The notes under the pieces: model-generated
The model's database searches: none
What the model was told of the DNA's origin: nothing
Seen by the model: the letters and a program-made list of their open reading frames with translations, nothing else
Part shown: in pieces, positions 6,833 through 7,772 of the stretch
How the letters are laid out: the number at the start of each line of letters is the position of its first letter
How positions within the stretch are numbered: position 1 is the stretch's first letter
Position numbers and translations under genes: made by a program
Assembly: GCA_029007415.1 (NCBI GenBank)
Contig: JAQXHT010000054.1
Coordinates: 1 to 7,772 of the forward strand
Length of the DNA stretch: 7,772 nt
Direction of reading: 5' to 3'
DNA from: a bacterium
GTDB taxonomy: Bacteria > Bacillota_I > Bacilli_A > RF39 > UBA660

Positions 6833-6931
6833 TTATTTCTTTTAGAATGCTTTAATTAGAGAATAAAAACTCTATAATAATACGAGAAATATGTTAATTT
6901 TATCTTTAATAGTATTTTTTAGAAAAGAATA

Positions 6932-6960
6932 TTGTTATTTCTTATTCTTTGTTGTAATAT
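6932..6960 (+). promoter_or_regulatory. Promoter of small RNA 1
   Basis: TTGTTA (6932-6937), a 17-base spacer and TAATAT (6955-6960). The predicted start is A at about 6967. The same -35, spacer length and start base recur in unit 2. This conservation supports a functional promoter more than either box alone. Confidence 0.62.
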
Positions 6961-6966
6961 GTATTT

Positions 6967-7080
6967 AGCAAAGAAAATTTTGCTAAATAAATCTAAATTT
7001 GATAGACCATAATCAGGTATTTTTTCAAGATTTGGTCTGTGACTCCGATTCAACAAAAGTTGAAATCAGGTGCTATTTTT
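6967..7080 (+). ncRNA. Small RNA 1, antitoxin-like, about 114 nt
   Basis: A short transcript between a conserved promoter and terminator, with no start codon inside. Predicted structure: a 5' hairpin AGCAAA/TTTGCT (6967-6972/6979-6984) right at the start, a small hairpin TGAT/ATCA (7000-7003/7012-7015), and a terminator stem. Loop bases AGACCA (7004-7009) are complementary to TGGTCT (7033-7038), which would make a pseudoknot. It is related to small RNA 2: TTTGAT, TAATCAGGT and the terminator are shared. The peptide frame opposite it is destroyed, so it may be an orphan antitoxin able to act on the unit 2 mRNA, or simply a relic. The family is not recognised. Confidence 0.5.
7041..7080 (+). 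terminator. Terminator of small RNA 1
   Basis: GATTCAAC (7047-7054) pairs with GTTGAA-A-TC (7059-7067) with one bulged A around a four-A loop. CC (7045-7046) can add pairs with GG (7069-7070). TATTTTT follows. The same stem sequence closes small RNA 2. Confidence 0.65.
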
Positions 7081-7105
7081 ATAATAATATAATAAATATT
7101 ACTAG

Positions 7106-7131
7106 AGAAGTGTGAAGATATTCGCACTTCT
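7106..7131. repeat. 11-bp hairpin in the eroded part of unit 1
   Basis: AGAAGTGTGAA (7106-7116) pairs with TTCGCACTTCT (7121-7131), with one G-T wobble, around a GATA loop. Only a weak T-rich tract (TCTATTT) follows on the plus strand. It sits where the peptide start and ribosome site lie in unit 2, so it probably arose from rearrangement of that gene. Confidence 0.55.
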
Positions 7132-7150
7132 TCTATTTATAGTATAAATA

Positions 7151-7202
7151 ATTTCAAAGTGCAAAAATTGCACTTTGAAACTTATATTTTGCACTTTGAA
7201 AT
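7151..7202. repeat. Three copies of a 13-bp motif, two direct and one inverted
   Basis: TTTCAAAGTGCAA at 7152-7164, then its reverse complement TTGCACTTTGAAA at 7168-7180 and again at 7189-7201. Copies 1 and 2 form a perfect 13-bp stem with a three-base loop. Copies 1 and 3 match over 16 bp (7151-7166 and 7187-7202). The two direct copies start 21 bp apart, about two helical turns. The block lies about 75 bp upstream of the small RNA 2 promoter. Multiple operators for one regulator, or an alternative hairpin, are both possible. Confidence 0.7.
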
Positions 7203-7275
7203 TAAAAATTACATTTTAAAATAATACGAGAAAAGTAAATTTTTTTCTTATATTAGTATTTTTAGAAATGATACA

Positions 7276-7304
7276 TTGTTATTAAATAATTTCTGTGATA
7301 AGAT
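7276..7304 (+). promoter_or_regulatory. Promoter of small RNA 2
   Basis: TTGTTA (7276-7281), a 17-base spacer and TAAGAT (7299-7304), with TG one base before the -10 as in extended promoters. The predicted start is A at about 7311, as in small RNA 1. A conserved AGTATTTTT(T)AGAAA tract lies just upstream in both units and may be an AT-rich promoter-stimulating element. Confidence 0.65.
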
Positions 7305-7333
7305 GTATCTAGATGAAGGAAACTTCATATAAT

Positions 7334-7374
7334 AAAAAAAGGATACATTTGATTGTGGTAATCAGGTGTTTCCC
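7334..7374 (-). terminator. Terminator of the minus-strand peptide mRNA
   Basis: On the minus strand GGAAACA (7373-7367) pairs with TGTATCC (7347-7341) with one A-A mismatch. Inside it TGATT (7364-7360) pairs with AATCA (7354-7350) around ACCAC. Seven Ts (7340-7334) follow at once. This makes a peptide mRNA of about 235 nt that ends inside small RNA 2, giving the two RNAs about 95 bases of antisense overlap. Confidence 0.58.
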
Positions 7375-7390
7375 AAAGTGTTTTAGTTAA

Positions 7391-7428
7391 CACCCGAATT
7401 CAACATAAGTTGAATCAGGTGTCTTTTT
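7391..7428 (+). terminator. Terminator of small RNA 2
   Basis: ACACC (7390-7394) pairs with GGTGT (7418-7422) and ATTCAAC (7398-7404) pairs with GTTGAAT (7409-7415) around an ATAA loop, followed by TTTTT (7424-7428). On the minus strand no T-run follows this stem, so the opposing peptide mRNA should read through it. Confidence 0.75.
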
Positions 7429-7498
7429 ATTTGAATAGTAATGTAAATATTACTATAAATAGTAGTAATACAACAACAAAAGTTTGGTTTTTTGTCAT
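7427..7498 (-). CDS. 23-residue hydrophobic peptide, candidate type I toxin
   Basis: The peptide reads MTKNQTF, then an unbroken hydrophobic run VVVLLLFIVIFTLLF (8-22), then a final lysine: one membrane span with short polar ends. The ATG at 7498 is preceded by GGTGA (7508-7504) at a five-base spacing. The open frame extends further upstream, but those longer versions lack a ribosome site and would span this gene's own -10 and -35. Promoter, 70-base leader and terminator all fit the 23-residue start. The opposing small RNA ends at its stop codon. Toxins of this class insert in the membrane; sequence gives no named homologue here, and peptides this short rarely show one. The same C-terminus, in decayed form, is seen in unit 1. 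Toxicity is inferred from layout only. Confidence 0.52.
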   Translation of the reverse strand: MTKNQTFVVVLLLFIVIFTLLFK

Positions 7499-7568
7499 AG
7501 ATATCACCACACTTCTATTTAATTTAAATTTTATAGAAGGGAAAGCACCTGATATTTCAAATGTATCC
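7499..7568 (-). promoter_or_regulatory. Structured leader of the peptide mRNA that masks its ribosome site
   Basis: The predicted leader starts with GGATACATTTGA (7568-7557). AUAUCA (7555-7550) is exactly complementary to UGAUAU (7506-7501), which overlaps the end of the GGTGA ribosome site and the spacer before the ATG. Between them CTTCTAT/ATAGAAG (7539-7533/7518-7512) forms another stem. The ribosome site would thus be partly closed in the folded leader. The 5' end can alternatively pair with the mRNA's own 3' end, which would open this local helix. Confidence 0.5.
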
Positions 7569-7574
7569 GAACTA

Positions 7575-7603
7575 ATAGTAGCAGATATAAGAATGAATAA
7601 CAA
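7575..7603 (-). promoter_or_regulatory. Promoter of the minus-strand peptide gene
   Basis: On the minus strand TTGTTA (7603-7598), a 17-base spacer and TACTAT (7580-7575); the predicted start is G at about 7568. The -35 and spacer length are the same as in both small RNA promoters, and the spacer begins with similar bases (TT-ATTCTTAT-like), suggesting a common origin by inverted duplication. Confidence 0.58.
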
Positions 7604-7617
7604 TAGAGCAAAATGAA

Positions 7618-7630
7618 ATAATAGCACGAG
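7618..7630 (+). repeat. Third, diverged copy of the unit-boundary motif
   Basis: ATAATAGCACGAG, followed by AAA, matches the ATAATACGAGAAA that begins units 1 and 2. No matching promoter or RNA follows it, so it is either the end of unit 2 or the remains of a third unit. Confidence 0.45.
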
Positions 7631-7658
7631 AAAGTTACAGTTCAGACTAGATGACTGA

Positions 7659-7693
7659 AAAAACAGTTAGAATATAAAATTCTATCTGTTTTT
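7659..7693. terminator. Bidirectional intrinsic terminator
   Basis: TAGAAT (7668-7673) pairs with ATTCTA (7679-7684) around a five-base loop; after a T-T mismatch ACAG (7663-7666 region) pairs with CTGT, extended by A-T pairs. T-runs flank it on both strands. On the minus strand it would stop transcription arriving from beyond 7700 before it reaches the peptide gene, insulating the module. Confidence 0.7.
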
Positions 7694-7772
7694 CTTTATT
7701 AGGAAAGTGCGTTTAAATTGTATACCAAAAAGATCAAAGTTAAAATCTTTAATTTTTTATACTAATATTGGA
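7694..7772. other. AT-rich right end, nothing firmly recognised
   Basis: A weak hairpin AAAGAT/ATCTTT (7729-7734/7745-7750) followed by TTTTTT (7753-7758) could be a minor plus-strand terminator, but the stem is only six AT-rich pairs. No open frame with a ribosome site is seen. Confidence 0.25.

Larger units (their letters stand above)
6877..7220. repeat. Tandem unit 1: degenerate copy of the convergent RNA/peptide module
   Basis: It begins with ATAATACGAG (6877-6886), repeated exactly 344 bp later at 7221. The motif, the -35, the -10 and the predicted RNA start are all at an identical offset of 344 bp, so no net length change has occurred across that stretch. The unit has a promoter, an RNA and a terminator like unit 2. 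On the minus strand, remnants of the unit 2 peptide gene are recognisable. AAATAGAAG and ATATCT, which flank the unit 2 ribosome site, recur around 7136-7118, and the hydrophobic end LVIFIILL then stop recurs at about 7103-7080. The start codon and most of the frame are missing. Confidence 0.6.
7311..7428 (+). ncRNA. Small RNA 2, candidate type I antitoxin, about 118 nt
   Basis: Predicted from promoter to terminator. It starts with a hairpin ATGAAG/CTTCAT (7313-7318/7323-7328) capped by a stable GAAA tetraloop, then a hairpin TGATT/AATCA (7350-7354/7360-7364) inside a longer imperfect stem GGATACA/TGTTTCC, then the terminator. Opposite it runs the 3' untranslated part of the peptide mRNA, complementary over about 7334-7428. 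That matches 3'-overlapping antisense RNAs such as RatA and SR4, which trigger degradation of their toxin mRNA. Its segment 7341-7374 also repeats the 5' end of the peptide mRNA almost exactly, so it imitates that end. An in-frame ATG at 7313 opens 25 codons but has no SD and is not kept in unit 1. Confidence 0.6.
7221..7617. repeat. Tandem unit 2: complete convergent RNA/peptide module
   Basis: From ATAATACGAG (7221-7230) to just before a diverged copy of the same motif (ATAATAGCACGAG, 7618-7630). It holds the plus-strand small RNA 2 with promoter and terminator, and the opposing minus-strand peptide gene with promoter, leader, ribosome site and terminator. The layout is that of convergent type I toxin-antitoxin loci with 3' overlap. 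Confidence 0.6.

Noticed and set aside
6873..6886. TATAAT near 6873 as a further promoter for unit 1
   Set aside because: No -35 at a suitable distance, and the conserved promoter lies 80 bp downstream in both units.
7000..7073. Pistol-type self-cleaving ribozyme, suggested by the ATCAGGTGC end and hairpin-loop pseudoknot
   Set aside because: The conserved strand opposite the cleavage site is missing, the element ends in a T-run like a terminator, and unit 2 does not keep the pseudoknot.
6967..7080. Riboswitch or attenuator leader
   Set aside because: No gene follows on the plus strand after either copy; antisense RNAs fit better.
7313..7390. 25-codon frame inside small RNA 2
   Set aside because: It has no SD, its ATG is buried in a tetraloop hairpin, and small RNA 1 has no counterpart.
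7398..7415. Integron attC-like boxes (ATTCAAC ... GTTGAAT)
   Set aside because: The boxes are only four bases apart and form a terminator stem; there is no extended attC structure and no integrase or cassettes.
7410..7616. 68-codon plus-strand frame
   Set aside because: It starts inside the small RNA 2 terminator, lacks an SD and runs opposite the better-supported peptide gene.
7427..7627. 66-codon version of the minus-strand peptide frame
   Set aside because: It starts at GTG without an SD and covers the -35, -10 and structured leader; the internal ATG at 7498 has an SD and fits the transcript.
6877..7630. CRISPR array
   Set aside because: Repeats are long, few and contain promoters and terminators; there are no regular spacers or cas genes.

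Overview
The window is AT-rich, with short intergenic regions, good Shine-Dalgarno sites and standard stop codons: TGA ends the response regulator and TGG encodes tryptophan in the kinase. This suggests a low-GC Bacillota (Bacilli or Erysipelotrichia-like) chromosome and argues against the Mycoplasma code. No species can be named from this sequence.

Positions 1-4116 hold the start of a capsule/exopolysaccharide locus, all on the minus strand. A TTGACA promoter (about 4069-4098), bracketed by an 11-bp inverted repeat, drives cpsC (Wzz-type adaptor), cpsD (tyrosine autokinase), cpsB (PHP-type tyrosine phosphatase) and a priming sugar-phosphate transferase. This C-D-B-priming order is the one seen in Lactobacillus eps clusters. 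Just before the transferase lies a 35-codon scrap that looks like part of a second priming transferase. A weak terminator follows the transferase, and a rhamnosyltransferase-like GT2 enzyme comes next. The locus probably continues past the left edge.

Positions 4117-5111 are mostly non-coding. They contain an unrecognised 39-residue membrane peptide gene on the plus strand, with a perfect SD and a strong terminator, and the debris of a decayed minus-strand gene.

Positions 5112-6832 hold a BceR/BceS-like two-component system on the minus strand, with start and stop codons overlapping, its own promoter and a clear terminator. No partner ABC transporter is visible.

Positions 6877-7617 are the most interesting part. 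They look like two tandem copies of a type I toxin-antitoxin unit. In unit 2, a plus-strand RNA (about 7311-7428) and a minus-strand mRNA (about 7568-7334) converge and overlap at their 3' ends. The mRNA encodes a 23-residue hydrophobic peptide behind a partly masked SD, and its 5' end can form 26 base pairs with its own 3' end. Unit 1 keeps the antitoxin-like RNA with its promoter and terminator but has lost the peptide's start codon and most of its ORF. The layout resembles txpA/RatA and bsrG/SR4 of Bacillus, but I recognise neither the peptide nor the RNA. A bidirectional terminator (7659-7693) closes the region.
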